Below, one piece after another: positions 28,174 through 37,181 of a DNA stretch of 64,000 nucleotides. Source of the stretch: Cellulosimicrobium sp. Marseille-Q4280. Lineage in GTDB: Bacteria > Actinomycetota > Actinomycetes > Actinomycetales > Cellulomonadaceae. The notes beneath the pieces were generated by a model. That model was not told the DNA's origin. It was given only the letters and a program-made list of their open reading frames with translations, and ran no database searches. Made by a program: the position numbers and the translations under genes. The DNA lies in assembly GCF_943181405.1 (NCBI RefSeq), contig NZ_CALPBY010000005.1, positions 186,001 through 250,000 on the forward strand, given 5' to 3'. Numbering within the stretch: the first letter of the stretch is position 1; every line of letters begins with the position of its first letter.

Positions 28174-29163
28174 TCAGCGCCCGGCCGTGCCGTACCAGCG
28201 GCCGATGACGGCCCGGTCCAGCGCGGCGAAGACGGAGAACACGACGACGCCGAAGAGCGCGGTGAGGATGATCGCCATGAACAGGGCGTCCATGTTCAGC
28301 CGCAGCGTGTAGGTGCGCAGGAGTCCGCCGATCCCGGGCGACCCCTGCTGGAAGAAGAAGTCGCCGACGATCGCGCCGATGACGCTCAGACCGGCGGCGT
28401 TGCGCAGGCCCGTGAAGATCGAGGGCAGGGCGGCGGGGAACTGGAGCTTGAAGAGCCGCTGGGCGCGCGTCGCCCTGTTGAGCGTGAAGAGGTCGTGCGC
28501 GGCGGCGCTGGCGGACTGGAGCCCGAACAGGGTGTTCGAGATCATCGGGAACAGCGCGATGATCACGCAGACGACGATGCGCGCGCTGAACCCGTACCCC
28601 ATCCAGATCCCGATGAGCGGCGTCAGCGCGAGGATCGGGATGGTCTGCAGGATGACGGCGTACGGGTAGAGGGTCTTCTCCGCCCACCCGGACTGCACCA
28701 TGACGACCGCGTACCCGATCCCGAGGACCACGGCGATCCCCAGGCCGCACAGCGCGACGCCGACCGTCTGCCACAGCGCGTCGAGCATGGGGCCCATGAC
28801 GTTCGGGTTCCCGAGCGTGTTCGCGAGCACCTCGTGCACCGGCGGCAGGAGGAACTGGCGTTCCGCGCTCAGCACGACGAAGCTGACGAGGTACCAGACG
28901 GCGACGATCCCCCCGAGCGCCGCGAGCACCGGGCCGACCTTGGCGAGCGCGGCCGACGCGCGCCCCCGTCCGCGGTTCCCGCCCCGCGCGGACGTCCGTG
29001 CCGCCGGGCCCGCCGTCGGCCCGCCGGCCGGCTCGTCGGCGGGCGGGGTGGCGGGGACGGTGGGGGACGGTGGAGCGGACGACGGCGCGCCCGCGGGCAC
29101 GGGGGACGGCGCGGCGTGGCCGCTCGTGCGGACGTGCTCGGACGTGGGCTGTGAGGTGGACAT
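28174..29163 (-). CDS. ABC transporter permease (SsuC/ThiX type)
   Basis: This 329-residue protein has a long Pro/Ser-rich N-terminal tail (about residues 1-70), then about six membrane helices with the EAA-like loop SASAAAHDLFTLNRATRAQRLFKLQFPAALPSIF shortened to its core GLRNAAGLSVIGAIVGDFFF. It forms the membrane channel with the ATPase at 29229-29999. ATG 29163 is chosen because GGAGG lies 5 bases upstream; an alternative GTG at 29232 would overlap the ATPase stop (GTGA) and add 23 residues. Confidence 0.9.
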   Translation of the reverse strand: MSTSQPTSEHVRTSGHAAPSPVPAGAPSSAPPSPTVPATPPADEPAGGPTAGPAARTSARGGNRGRGRASAALAKVGPVLAALGGIVAVWYLVSFVVLSAERQFLLPPVHEVLANTLGNPNVMGPMLDALWQTVGVALCGLGIAVVLGIGYAVVMVQSGWAEKTLYPYAVILQTIPILALTPLIGIWMGYGFSARIVVCVIIALFPMISNTLFGLQSASAAAHDLFTLNRATRAQRLFKLQFPAALPSIFTGLRNAAGLSVIGAIVGDFFFQQGSPGIGGLLRTYTLRLNMDALFMAIILTALFGVVVFSVFAALDRAVIGRWYGTAGR

Positions 29164-29228
29164 GGTGGCCTCCTGCGGTCCGGTCTCGGTGACCGGCGGG
29201 TCAGTGGGCGGTTTCACGACGGGGACGC

Positions 29229-29999
29229 TCACGAGTGCTCCCCGAGGGCGGCGGACACCTCGCCGGTCAGCGCGGCGAACTCGGGCTCGAAGCGCAGCTC
29301 CGGCGGGCGGGGGTAGGCCCACGGCACGGGGATGTCCGCCACGATGCGACCGGGACGGCCGCTCATCACGAGGACGCGCGTGGACAGGTAGACGGCCTCG
29401 GACACCGAGTGGGTGATGAACAGCCCGGCGAACTCCTTGAGGGCGAACAGCCTCTGGAGCTCGGTCTGCAGGTGCAGGCGGGTGATCTCGTCGAGTGCGC
29501 CGAACGGCTCGTCGAAGAGCGCGAGGTCGGGCTCGGCGACGAGCGCCCGGGCGATCGAGACGCGCATGCGCATGCCGCCCGAGAGCTGGCGCGGGTGCTG
29601 CTTCTCGAACCCGGTGAGCCCGACGAGGTCGAGCGCCTCCTGCGCGGCCCGCCGCCGGTCGGCCTTGCCGACACCGCGCAGCTCGCCGACGAGCTCGACG
29701 TTGCGCAGCGCGCTGCGCCACTCGAGGAGCGTCGCCTCCTGGAAGACGTACGACGTCGAGTGCGCGTTGACCTCGATGCTGCCGCCGCTCACGTCGTCGA
29801 GCCCGGACGCGAGCCGCAGCAGCGTGGACTTGCCGCAGCCGGACGGCCCGACGACGGAGACGAACTCCCCCGCCGAGACGCTCAGGCTCACGTCCTCGAG
29901 CGCGACGGTGCCGGTGGCGAACTGCTTGGTCACGTCGTCGAGCACGAGCGTGCGCGTCATGGAACGGGGTCGCGTGGTCGTGGTGCTCACTGGTGTCAC
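29229..29999 (-). CDS. ABC transporter ATP-binding protein
   Basis: The 256-residue ATPase has Walker A GPSGCGKST, Q-loop YVFQEATLLEW, signature LSGGMRMRVSIARAL and Walker B LALFDEPFGALDE, with the switch His in FITHSVSEAV. It belongs to the nitrate/sulfonate/taurine-type importer group. GTG 29999 overlaps the stop of the cytosine-deaminase-like gene; an internal ATG at 29960 would fit the conserved start of the family better and is an alternative. Confidence 0.93.
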   Translation of the reverse strand: MTPVSTTTTRPRSMTRTLVLDDVTKQFATGTVALEDVSLSVSAGEFVSVVGPSGCGKSTLLRLASGLDDVSGGSIEVNAHSTSYVFQEATLLEWRSALRNVELVGELRGVGKADRRRAAQEALDLVGLTGFEKQHPRQLSGGMRMRVSIARALVAEPDLALFDEPFGALDEITRLHLQTELQRLFALKEFAGLFITHSVSEAVYLSTRVLVMSGRPGRIVADIPVPWAYPRPPELRFEPEFAALTGEVSAALGEHS

Positions 30000-31366
30000 C
30001 TCACGAGCTGGTCGGGCCGGTGGGCCGCGGGCGCGGCATCCCGGGAGTGCGGGTCGGTGGGCCGGGTCGCGACGGGGTCGAGCGCGAGGGCGCGGGTGAC
30101 GCGCGTGTCCGCGACCACGCGCCCGCCGCTCAGGACGACGCGCGCGTGCTCGCCACCGGCGAGGACCTCGCCGAGCGCGGCGTCGGGGACGAGGACGAGG
30201 TCGGCCCGCTGCCCCACCGCCACGCCTGCCGGCGGCAGGCCGAGCACGGTGCGTGCGCCCGCGGTGACGGCGTCGAGCGCCTCGCGGGCCGTGAGGTGCG
30301 CGGCCGTCATCAGGAGGGACGTCGTCTCGAAGGGGTCGCAGGTGCCCACGGGGTTGAAGGGGTCGCGGACGTTGTCGGCCCCGGCGGCCACGGGGACGCC
30401 TGCGTCGATCAGCGCACGGACGGCGGTGAGCCCGCGCGGGGCCAGGTGCGTGGCGTCGCGGCCCTGGAGGTACAGGTTCGTGATCGGCAGCGTGACGACC
30501 CCGAGCCCGGCCCGCGCCACCAGGTCGACGAGCGGGACGAGCCGTTCGGGCGGCAGCGCGCCGAGCCGGACGGCGTGGCTCGCCGTGACGCGCTGCTCGA
30601 GGCCGCGCGCGATCACCTGGAGCGCGACGTCCTCGACGTCGAGGAGCCCGCCCGCCGGGAGCGTGGTCTGCTCGTCGGCGTGCAGGTCGACCGGGAGCCC
30701 GGTGCGCTCCGCGAGGTCCAGGACGCGCCGGATCTCGACCGCCGGGTCAGGCGCGAGGTGGGGGCAGCCGCCCAGGACGTCGACGCCGCGTGCCACGGCC
30801 TCCGCGTAGACGGCGTCGCTCGTGTGCGAGCCGCCGAGCAGGCAGACCTGGAGGGTGACGGAGCCCGCGAGCTCGTCCCGCAAACCGAGCAGGGCGTCGA
30901 GCATGCGCAGCGGGTCCCCGACCGCAGGGGCGTCGACGTGGGTGCGGATCGTCGTGATGCCCCGCGCGACGTAGCGCTCGACGGCGCGGCGCGCACGGTC
31001 GGCCACGTCGGCACCGTCGATGCCCGGTGCGAGCTCGCGCCAGCGCGCGACGGCGCCGACCAGGTCCTCGCCCCCACCGGGGTCGAGGCGCGAGGCCGTG
31101 AGGGTCTTGTCGAGGTGTGCGTGCGGCTCGCACGCGGCGGGCAGCGCGAGCCAGCCGCGGGCGTCGAGGAGCAGCCCGGGCACAGCGGCGGCGTCCCGGG
31201 TCGCGGTGGCCGAGACCGCGACGACGCGGCCGTCGGCGATCCGGAGGTCGACGGTGCGGCCGTCCACCGTGCGGACCCCGAGCACGCCGGTGACGTCCGC
31301 GCCGGCGAGCGTCGCGGCGCCGTCGGGCGCGCCGACCGGAAGGACCGCTGCCTCGTCGTGGTGCAC
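29996..31366 (-). CDS. Cytosine-deaminase-like amidohydrolase
   Basis: The 456-residue enzyme has the metal pair in [12 protein letters not shown] (H82, H84), [15 protein letters not shown], a [10 protein letters not shown] His and [11 protein letters not shown] with the catalytic Asp. Together these give the CodA-like layout. It should deaminate or hydrolyse a pyrimidine or related ring. GTG 31366 has GGAGG four bases before it. It is the first gene of the transport/catabolic operon and lies about 40 bp after the 31405-31423 operator. Confidence 0.88.
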   Translation of the reverse strand: MHHDEAAVLPVGAPDGAATLAGADVTGVLGVRTVDGRTVDLRIADGRVVAVSATATRDAAAVPGLLLDARGWLALPAACEPHAHLDKTLTASRLDPGGGEDLVGAVARWRELAPGIDGADVADRARRAVERYVARGITTIRTHVDAPAVGDPLRMLDALLGLRDELAGSVTLQVCLLGGSHTSDAVYAEAVARGVDVLGGCPHLAPDPAVEIRRVLDLAERTGLPVDLHADEQTTLPAGGLLDVEDVALQVIARGLEQRVTASHAVRLGALPPERLVPLVDLVARAGLGVVTLPITNLYLQGRDATHLAPRGLTAVRALIDAGVPVAAGADNVRDPFNPVGTCDPFETTSLLMTAAHLTAREALDAVTAGARTVLGLPPAGVAVGQRADLVLVPDAALGEVLAGGEHARVVLSGGRVVADTRVTRALALDPVATRPTDPHSRDAAPAAHRPDQLVR

Positions 31367-31404
31367 ACCGCCTCCTCTCCGTCGTGTGGACGGACTCGCA
31401 GAAA

Positions 31405-31423
31405 ATGTTGATCAGAGGAACAT
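31405..31423. promoter_or_regulatory. 19-bp operator-like repeat before the transport operon
   Basis: ATGTT-GATCAGAGG-AACAT has the same end sequences and 9-bp spacing as the perfect palindrome at 22554-22572, including the left half-site ATGTTGAT. It lies in the 140-bp divergent gap between the deaminase-headed operon and mshD. The same XRE-cupin regulator probably binds both. Confidence 0.6.
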
Positions 31424-31509
31424 CGAGAACGCTAGGCGGGGCCTGTTTCGGCCGCGTAACCGTGGGGGCGCGGGTGTGTGAACGCGACGAGGACGGGCAG
31501 GATGGAGTG

Positions 31510-32565
31510 GTGGACACCTCGATCCTCTGGCACCCCGGACCGCTGATCGACGACGTCGAGATCACCCAGGTGCGCGAGCTCGCCGCCGCGGCCGAGCGGG
31601 CCGACGGCGTCGCCCCGCTCTCGGAGCAGCCGCTGCTCAACCTGCGGGAGGCGGACGACGACGTCGTCCACCTGCTCTCCTGGTGGCGCGGCGACCTCGC
31701 CGGCTACGCCCAGGTGGACCGCCGCGGGCCGGTCCCCAGCGCCGAGCTCGTCGTCCGGCCCGAGCACCGACGCCACGGCCTCGGGTTCCACCTGCTCGCG
31801 AGCGCGACCGCCCGCGCGCAGGAGCGTCGCGACGTCGTGCCGACGGACGGGCAGCACGACGCCCGGCGCGACGACGACCGGGCCGCGCTGCACGTGTGGG
31901 CCCACGGGGACCTCCCCGCGGCCCGGGCGCTCGCGGCGCGGTCGGGGTTCGTGCCCGTGCGCGAGCTGCTCGTGCTCGCCCGGCCCCTGGGCGGCCCGGA
32001 CGAGCACCCGTTCCCCGACGTACCGCCGGACCTGCGCCTGCGCACTTTCGTCCCGGGAGCCGACGACGCGGCGTGGGTCCGCGCCAACGCCCGCGCGTTC
32101 GCGCACCACCCCGAGCAGGGGCGCCTCACGGTCGCCGACCTGCGCGCGCGGGTGGACGAGGACTGGTTCGACGCCGCGGGGCTCTACCTGCTCGAGGACA
32201 CCGGGTCCGTCAGCGGGGGGACCGCCGGGCCGGACGGCGCCGTCGTCGGCTTCGTCTGGACGAAGATCCCGACGGGCACCGCTCCCGACCCGGCCGTGTC
32301 CGGCGGGCCGACCGAGCCACCCGCGGAGGGCGAGATCTACGTCGTCGGCGTCGACCCCGACGCGCAGGGGCGCGGCCTCGGGACCCTGCTGACCGCCGTC
32401 GGGCTGGCTCACCTGGCCCGCGCGCGCGTGCGGGAGGCGGTCCTCTACGTCGACGGGGACAACGCGCCCGCCGTCCGGACCTACGAGCGCGCGGGCTTCG
32501 TGCGCCGCACCGCCGACGTGCAGTACGCGGCCGCGCCGAGGGCGGACCGACCGACCGGCCGGTGA
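31510..32565 (+). CDS. mshD: Mycothiol synthase (tandem GNAT acetyltransferase)
   Basis: This 351-residue protein has two GNAT domains. The N-terminal one shows [18 protein letters not shown] and the C-terminal one [20 protein letters not shown]...[20 protein letters not shown], the acetyl-CoA-binding and conserved end motifs of MshD. MshD acetylates Cys-GlcN-Ins in the last step of mycothiol synthesis, the actinobacterial thiol. It is somewhat longer than typical (about 300-320) because of inserts near residues 115-125 and 245-265. Either of two adjacent GTG codons (31507, 31510) could start it. Confidence 0.88.
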   Translation: MDTSILWHPGPLIDDVEITQVRELAAAAERADGVAPLSEQPLLNLREADDDVVHLLSWWRGDLAGYAQVDRRGPVPSAELVVRPEHRRHGLGFHLLASATARAQERRDVVPTDGQHDARRDDDRAALHVWAHGDLPAARALAARSGFVPVRELLVLARPLGGPDEHPFPDVPPDLRLRTFVPGADDAAWVRANARAFAHHPEQGRLTVADLRARVDEDWFDAAGLYLLEDTGSVSGGTAGPDGAVVGFVWTKIPTGTAPDPAVSGGPTEPPAEGEIYVVGVDPDAQGRGLGTLLTAVGLAHLARARVREAVLYVDGDNAPAVRTYERAGFVRRTADVQYAAAPRADRPTGR

Positions 32566-32569
32566 CCCG

Positions 32570-32591
32570 TGTCACGCACCGTTCACCAACT
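32570..32591 (+). promoter_or_regulatory. Possible PHO box before ppk
   Basis: TGTCACGCACC followed by GTTCACCAACT places TCAC at an exact 11-bp interval, the spacing of PhoP-binding direct repeats in actinobacteria. The second unit matches GTTCACC; the first only partly. It lies just upstream of the ppk start. Confidence 0.38.
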
Positions 32592-32608
32592 GGTGCCACC
32601 ATGAACCC

Positions 32609-34867
32609 ATGACCGAGACGTCCACCCAGCGCACGCTCGACCCGGATCTCGCGGCGCACATCGCCGAGCACATCGCCGAGGAGCCGGAGCTGGAGATCGC
32701 GCCGGTCGACAGCGCGCCGCTGCCCGACGACCGCTTCGCGGACCGCGAGCTGAGCTGGCTCGCGTTCAACCAGCGGGTGCTCGAGCTCGCGGAGGACCCG
32801 CGGCAGCCGTTGCTGGAGCGTGTGCGCTTCCTCGCGATCTTCGCGTCGAACCTGGACGAGTTCTTCATGGTGCGGGTCGCCGGCCTGAAGCGCCGCATGG
32901 CGACGGGCATCGCGGTCACGGCCGCTTCCGGTCTGTCCCCGCGCCAGGTGCTGGACGCGATCAGCGAGCGCGCGCACGAGCTCATGGCGCGCCACGCGAG
33001 CGTCTTCGCCGACGACGTCCAGCCCGCGCTCGCCGCGGAGGGCATCACGCTCGTGCACTGGGACGAGCTCGAGACGCGCGAGCAGGAGCGCCTGCACAAG
33101 TACTTCCGCAAGCAGATCTTCCCGGTCCTCACGCCGCTCGCCGTCGACCCGGCGCACCCGTTCCCGTACATCTCGGGGCTGTCCCTCAACCTCGCGGTGG
33201 TGGTCGCCAACCCGACGACGGGCAAGGAGCACTTCGCCCGCGTCAAGGTGCCGCCGCTGCTGCCGCGGTTCATCGCGGTCGACGCGCGGGGTCGCCCGTC
33301 GGCACCGACGTCGCAGACGGGGGCCGCCGACCGCGGCCCCACCTCGTTCGTGCCGATCGAGGAGGTCATCGCCCAGCACCTCGACCACCTCTTCCCGGGC
33401 ATGGAGGTGCGCGAGCACCACACCTTCCGGGTCACGCGCAACGAGGACGTCGAGGTCGAGGAGGACGACGCCGAGAACCTCCTGCAGGCCATGGAGAAGG
33501 AGCTGCTGCGCCGCCGCTTCGGCCCGCCGGTGCGGCTCGAGCTCACCCACGGCATCAGCCCGCGCATCCGCGCGCTGCTCGTGCGGGAGCTCGGGGTCGT
33601 CGAGGAGGAGGTGTACGAGCTCCCCGAGCCGCTCGACCTCACGGGGCTCAACCTCCTCGCGGACCTGGACCGTGCGGACCTGCACTTCCCGCCCTTCGTC
33701 CCGACGACGCACCGCGTGCTCGCCGAGGTGGAGAGCGCGTCGCCGACCGACGTCTTCGCCGCGATCCGCGAGCGCGACGTGCTGCTGCACCACCCGTACG
33801 ACTCGTTCTCGACCTCGGTGCAGACGTTCCTCGAGCAGGCCGCCGCCGACCCGAAGGTCCTCGCGATCAAGCAGACGCTGTACCGCACGTCGGGCGACTC
33901 CCCCATCGTCGACGCGCTCATCGACGCCGCCGACGCGGGCAAGCAGGTCCTCGCCCTCGTCGAGATCAAGGCACGCTTCGACGAGGAGGCGAACATCTCC
34001 TGGGCCCGCAAGCTCGAGCAGGCGGGCGTGCACGTCGTCTACGGGATCGTCGGGCTCAAGACCCACTGCAAGCTGTCGCTCGTCGTCCGGCAGGAGTCGG
34101 ACGGCCTGCGCCGGTACTGCCACGTCGGCACGGGCAACTATCACCCGAAGACCGCGCGGCTGTACACCGACCACGGCCTGCTGACGTGCGACCCGGACGT
34201 CGGGCAGGACCTCACGCGCCTGTTCAACCAGCTCTCCGGCTACGCGCCGCAGTCCCGGTTCCACCGGCTCCTCGTGGCGCCCCGCACGGTGCGCACGGGA
34301 CTGGTGGAGCGCATCGAGCGCGAGTCGGCGGCGGCGCGCGACGGCCACGAGGCCTGGGTCAAGATCAAGGTGAACTCCGTCGTCGACGAGGCCACGATCG
34401 ACGCGCTCTACCGGGCGTCCCAGGCGGGCGTGAAGGTCGACCTCGTCGTACGGGGCATCTGCGCGGTCCGGCCCGGCGTCCCGGGGCTGTCCGAGAACAT
34501 CCGGGTCCGCTCGATCCTCGGCCGGTTCCTCGAGCATTCCCGCATCTTCGCGTTCGCGAACTCCGCGGGCCCGGCCATCGGTGAGGGGCCCGAGAGCGGC
34601 GCGGAGGTCTTCATCGGGTCCGCCGACCTCATGCACCGCAACCTCGACCGCCGCGTCGAGGCGCTCGTGCGCATCACGGACCCCGACCAGGTCCGCGAGC
34701 TGATCGACCTGCTCGACACCTCGACGGCCGACACGACGGCCTCGTGGCACCTCGACGCGGACGGGACGTGGCACCGCCCCGACGCCGGTCCCGACGGCCG
34801 GCCGCTCGTCGACCTGCAGGCGAGCCTGGTGAGCCGTCAGCGCCGCCGTCTCGCCGGGAGACGGTGA
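32609..34867 (+). CDS. ppk: Polyphosphate kinase 1
   Basis: The 752-residue enzyme reversibly polymerises ATP gamma-phosphate into polyphosphate. It has the N-terminal helical domain with [15 protein letters not shown] and [14 protein letters not shown], the head domain, and two phospholipase-D-like C domains. The autophosphorylated His lies in [13 protein letters not shown], with [17 protein letters not shown] following. Length is slightly above the usual about 690-720. ATG 32609 follows a short ATG-TGA minigene (32601). mutT1 begins 8 bp after the stop. A possible PHO box lies upstream. Confidence 0.96.
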   Translation: MTETSTQRTLDPDLAAHIAEHIAEEPELEIAPVDSAPLPDDRFADRELSWLAFNQRVLELAEDPRQPLLERVRFLAIFASNLDEFFMVRVAGLKRRMATGIAVTAASGLSPRQVLDAISERAHELMARHASVFADDVQPALAAEGITLVHWDELETREQERLHKYFRKQIFPVLTPLAVDPAHPFPYISGLSLNLAVVVANPTTGKEHFARVKVPPLLPRFIAVDARGRPSAPTSQTGAADRGPTSFVPIEEVIAQHLDHLFPGMEVREHHTFRVTRNEDVEVEEDDAENLLQAMEKELLRRRFGPPVRLELTHGISPRIRALLVRELGVVEEEVYELPEPLDLTGLNLLADLDRADLHFPPFVPTTHRVLAEVESASPTDVFAAIRERDVLLHHPYDSFSTSVQTFLEQAAADPKVLAIKQTLYRTSGDSPIVDALIDAADAGKQVLALVEIKARFDEEANISWARKLEQAGVHVVYGIVGLKTHCKLSLVVRQESDGLRRYCHVGTGNYHPKTARLYTDHGLLTCDPDVGQDLTRLFNQLSGYAPQSRFHRLLVAPRTVRTGLVERIERESAAARDGHEAWVKIKVNSVVDEATIDALYRASQAGVKVDLVVRGICAVRPGVPGLSENIRVRSILGRFLEHSRIFAFANSAGPAIGEGPESGAEVFIGSADLMHRNLDRRVEALVRITDPDQVRELIDLLDTSTADTTASWHLDADGTWHRPDAGPDGRPLVDLQASLVSRQRRRLAGRR

Positions 34868-34874
34868 GCCGCGG

Positions 34875-35912
34875 ATGGGAGTCCCGCCCGCCGCGGTGCA
34901 ACCGGGCGTCCCGCTGCGCCCTGCGCTCGGCCCCACGCACGTCGAGCACGCGCCCGTCATCGAGTCCGCCGGTGCGCTCGTGTGGCGCGTGCAGGGGGGC
35001 GAGCTGCAGGTCCGGCTCGTGCACCGCCCGCGCTACGACGACTGGTCCTGGCCCAAGGGCAAGCTCGACCCGGGCGAGACCTTCCAGGCCGCTGCGGCCC
35101 GCGAGGTGGCCGAGGAGACGGGCAAGCCCGTGGTCCTGGGCGTGCCGCTGCCGGGTCTGCAGTACCTCACTCCCGAGGGCCGCGTGAAGCGGGTCCACTA
35201 CTGGGCAGCGCGCCGTGCGTCGCGCACGCGGGACGCCGGCGCGCTCGCCGCGCGGGCCCCGGTCCCCCCGGTCTCGCCGCAGGAGATCGACGCGTCCGCG
35301 TGGCTCCCGGTCCAGGACGCCGCGCGCCGGCTGACGCGCTACGCCGACCGGACGCCGCTCGACGCGCTCGTGCGCGAACGGGACGAGGGGCGGCTCGCGA
35401 CGCACGTCGTCGTCATCGCCCGGCACGGCAAGGCGATGACGCGCGGGGTGTGGCACGGCGAGGAGCGGGACCGTCCGCTCACACCGACCGGGCACGCGCA
35501 GGCGATGGCCCTCGTCCCGGTGCTCGCGGCCTACGGCGTCGAGGCGGTCGTCACGAGCCGGTGGGACCGGTGCGCGCAGACCATCGCGCCGTACGCGAGC
35601 GCCGCGCACCTCGCGACCGTGAGCAGCGAGCACCTCAGCGAGGCGCAGCACGAGCGCTCCCCGGGGCGGGTCGCCCGGACCGTGCGCGAGCTGCTCGAGA
35701 CGGAGCGGTCGACGGTGCTGTGCACGCACCGGCCGGTGCTGCCGACCGTCCTCGACGTGCTGGGCCAGCACTCACGCCGCGCCGTCGCGAACGCGCTCCC
35801 GACCCAGGACCCCTACCTGGAGCCGGGCGAGGTCATCGTGGCGCACGTCGCGCACACGCCGAAGGGGCCTCGCGTCGTCGCGGCGGAGAAGGTCGCCCCG
35901 CCCCTGCACTGA
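34875..35912 (+). CDS. mutT1: Nudix hydrolase fused to a histidine phosphatase (MutT1-like)
   Basis: The 345-residue fusion has a Nudix domain with the box GKLDPGETF...REVAEETG (G62, E68, R76-E81) and a phosphoglycerate-mutase-like histidine phosphatase domain with IARHGKAMTR (RHG 183-185) and a second His in VLCTHRPVLPTVL. MutT1-type proteins sanitise 8-oxo-dGTP or diadenosine polyphosphates and are often next to ppk in actinobacteria. A 104-bp palindromic repeat pair begins 2 bp after the stop. Confidence 0.92.
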   Translation: MGVPPAAVQPGVPLRPALGPTHVEHAPVIESAGALVWRVQGGELQVRLVHRPRYDDWSWPKGKLDPGETFQAAAAREVAEETGKPVVLGVPLPGLQYLTPEGRVKRVHYWAARRASRTRDAGALAARAPVPPVSPQEIDASAWLPVQDAARRLTRYADRTPLDALVRERDEGRLATHVVVIARHGKAMTRGVWHGEERDRPLTPTGHAQAMALVPVLAAYGVEAVVTSRWDRCAQTIAPYASAAHLATVSSEHLSEAQHERSPGRVARTVRELLETERSTVLCTHRPVLPTVLDVLGQHSRRAVANALPTQDPYLEPGEVIVAHVAHTPKGPRVVAAEKVAPPLH

Positions 35913-35914
35913 CC

Positions 35915-36018
35915 TGTCAGGGCCATGGATCACCCCGGTGTCCCCTCGCCCTGACACGTCACGGCGCGCGCCAACGTGTCAGGGCGACAGGCCACTCCGG
36001 TGACCTGCGGTCCTGACA
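35915..36018. repeat. Pair of 42-bp palindromes, 20 bp apart (left pair)
   Basis: Units at 35915-35956 and 35977-36018 have arms TGTCAGG / CCTGACA and a core near CACCCCGGTG; each folds as an outer stem, small internal loop and inner stem. Start-to-start spacing is 62 bp, exactly as in the pair at 37065-37168. It sits between the mutT1 and DUF559 stops, so it may be a bidirectional terminator or a REP-like element. Confidence 0.85.
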
Positions 36019-36030
36019 CGTCGCGCACGC

Positions 36031-36960
36031 TCACGCGAGAAGATGCCGCGCGAGGATCGCGACGACGCGCAGCGGCTCGATCCGCAGCGCCGCCGCCGGC
36101 AGCCGGATCGCCGTCGTGCGGTCGTCGTGACCGAGCTCGGCGTCGCGCAGGAGGTCGTCGTACCAGCGGCCCACCTCCATGTGCCCGACCCCGTCGACCT
36201 CGACGACCAGCCGCCGCCCGTCCCGCAGACGCCACTCCGCGTCGAGGAAGCGCGTCCGACCGCGCGCATCCTGCCGGCGCACCTGGCGGGACGGCTCGGG
36301 CAGGCCGTGCGCGCGGCACAGCCGCACGAGGTCGATCTCGCTCAGGGCGTCGGCACCGCCTCGGACGTCCGCGAGGCTCGCGCGCAGCAGGCGGTGGAAC
36401 CGCACCTTCCCGACGCGGTCGAGCTGCTCGCCCAGGCGGTCGGCGGTCGTCAGCCGCTGCTGCACGACGGCCGCGAGCAGCCCGACGGCGGTGCGCGGCG
36501 AGTCCTGCCAGGCAGCGGCGTCGACGGCACACCGCTCGACCCGGTGCACAGGTAGCCCGTCGACACGCACGATGTCCTCCGGCGCGGGGCGCCGCGACTC
36601 GTGCACGACGACGCCCGACCGCCTCGCCACCGTCGCGCCGCGAGCGACGACGACGTGGATGCCCGGCCGCGCCCAGCCCACGAGACCGTGGCGCGCCAGC
36701 CCCGTCCACGAGCCGAGCGCCACGGGGTCGGGGGCGCACAGGACCGCGGTCCACAGCGCGGTCTCGACCGTGGGAGGCCCGTTGTGCAGCACGACGACGT
36801 CGCTCGACACCGCGGTCCAGCGGTGTGCGGCGAGCTGGGTGGCGACGTGCCGCGACGTGATGCCGAGCGCACGGAGCTGGGTGCGCGTGGCGACGTGCGC
36901 CTGGGCGGCGACGAGCCGGGAGAAGCCGGGGAGGCGGTCGACGTCGCGGGAGCCGGTCAC
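36031..36960 (-). CDS. AbiEi-like N-terminal / DUF559 (Vsr-fold) C-terminal protein
   Basis: The 309-residue protein has an N-terminal winged-helix region (about residues 10-60, VATRTQLRALGITSRHVATQL) typical of AbiEi-type antitoxin proteins, a middle segment including HVVVARGATVARRSGVVVHE, and a C-terminal DUF559 region (about 205-300). The latter has nuclease-like residues E208, D240, E254-x-D256 and H260 (VVEVDGVGH). No partner toxin gene is adjacent. Such solitary genes are common and variable in actinobacteria; DNA cleavage or defence is only inferred. GTG 36960 is the start before VTGSRDVDRL. Palindrome pairs flank it on both sides. Confidence 0.82.
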   Translation of the reverse strand: MTGSRDVDRLPGFSRLVAAQAHVATRTQLRALGITSRHVATQLAAHRWTAVSSDVVVLHNGPPTVETALWTAVLCAPDPVALGSWTGLARHGLVGWARPGIHVVVARGATVARRSGVVVHESRRPAPEDIVRVDGLPVHRVERCAVDAAAWQDSPRTAVGLLAAVVQQRLTTADRLGEQLDRVGKVRFHRLLRASLADVRGGADALSEIDLVRLCRAHGLPEPSRQVRRQDARGRTRFLDAEWRLRDGRRLVVEVDGVGHMEVGRWYDDLLRDAELGHDDRTTAIRLPAAALRIEPLRVVAILARHLLA

Positions 36961-37064
36961 GGGGTGAGTCTGACGGCGGTGGAGGCTGCGCCGTCGGGCA
37001 CGACGACCGGCCTGTGGACGGGGCCCTACGTCCGGAGCCTGTGCACGGCCAGGAAGCCCGGAGC

Positions 37065-37168
37065 GGTCAGGACCACGGGTCACCCCGGTGACCCCCCGTC
37101 CTGACACGCTCGCGGCGCACCGTGGGTGTCCGGGCCGTGGGCCACCCCGGTGATCCCACGCCCTGACA
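37065..37168. repeat. Pair of 42-bp palindromes, 20 bp apart (right pair)
   Basis: Units at 37065-37106 and 37127-37168 match the left pair in length, spacing (62 bp) and sequence. The first is nearly perfect: outer GTCAGGAC/GTCCTGAC and inner GGGTCAC/GTGACCC around CCCG. The pair lies between the DUF559 start and the pit stop. Confidence 0.85.
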
Positions 37169-37181
37169 CGCCACCGCGCCG

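Noticed and set aside
31384-31506. Longer mshD start upstream of 31507
   Set aside because: It would cover the shared operator region and add residues unlike the MshD family; GTG 31507/31510 fits better.
35915-37168. CRISPR-like repeat/spacer appearance of the 42-bp elements
   Set aside because: Only two units per site, fully palindromic repeats, 20-bp related gaps rather than unique spacers, and no cas genes nearby.
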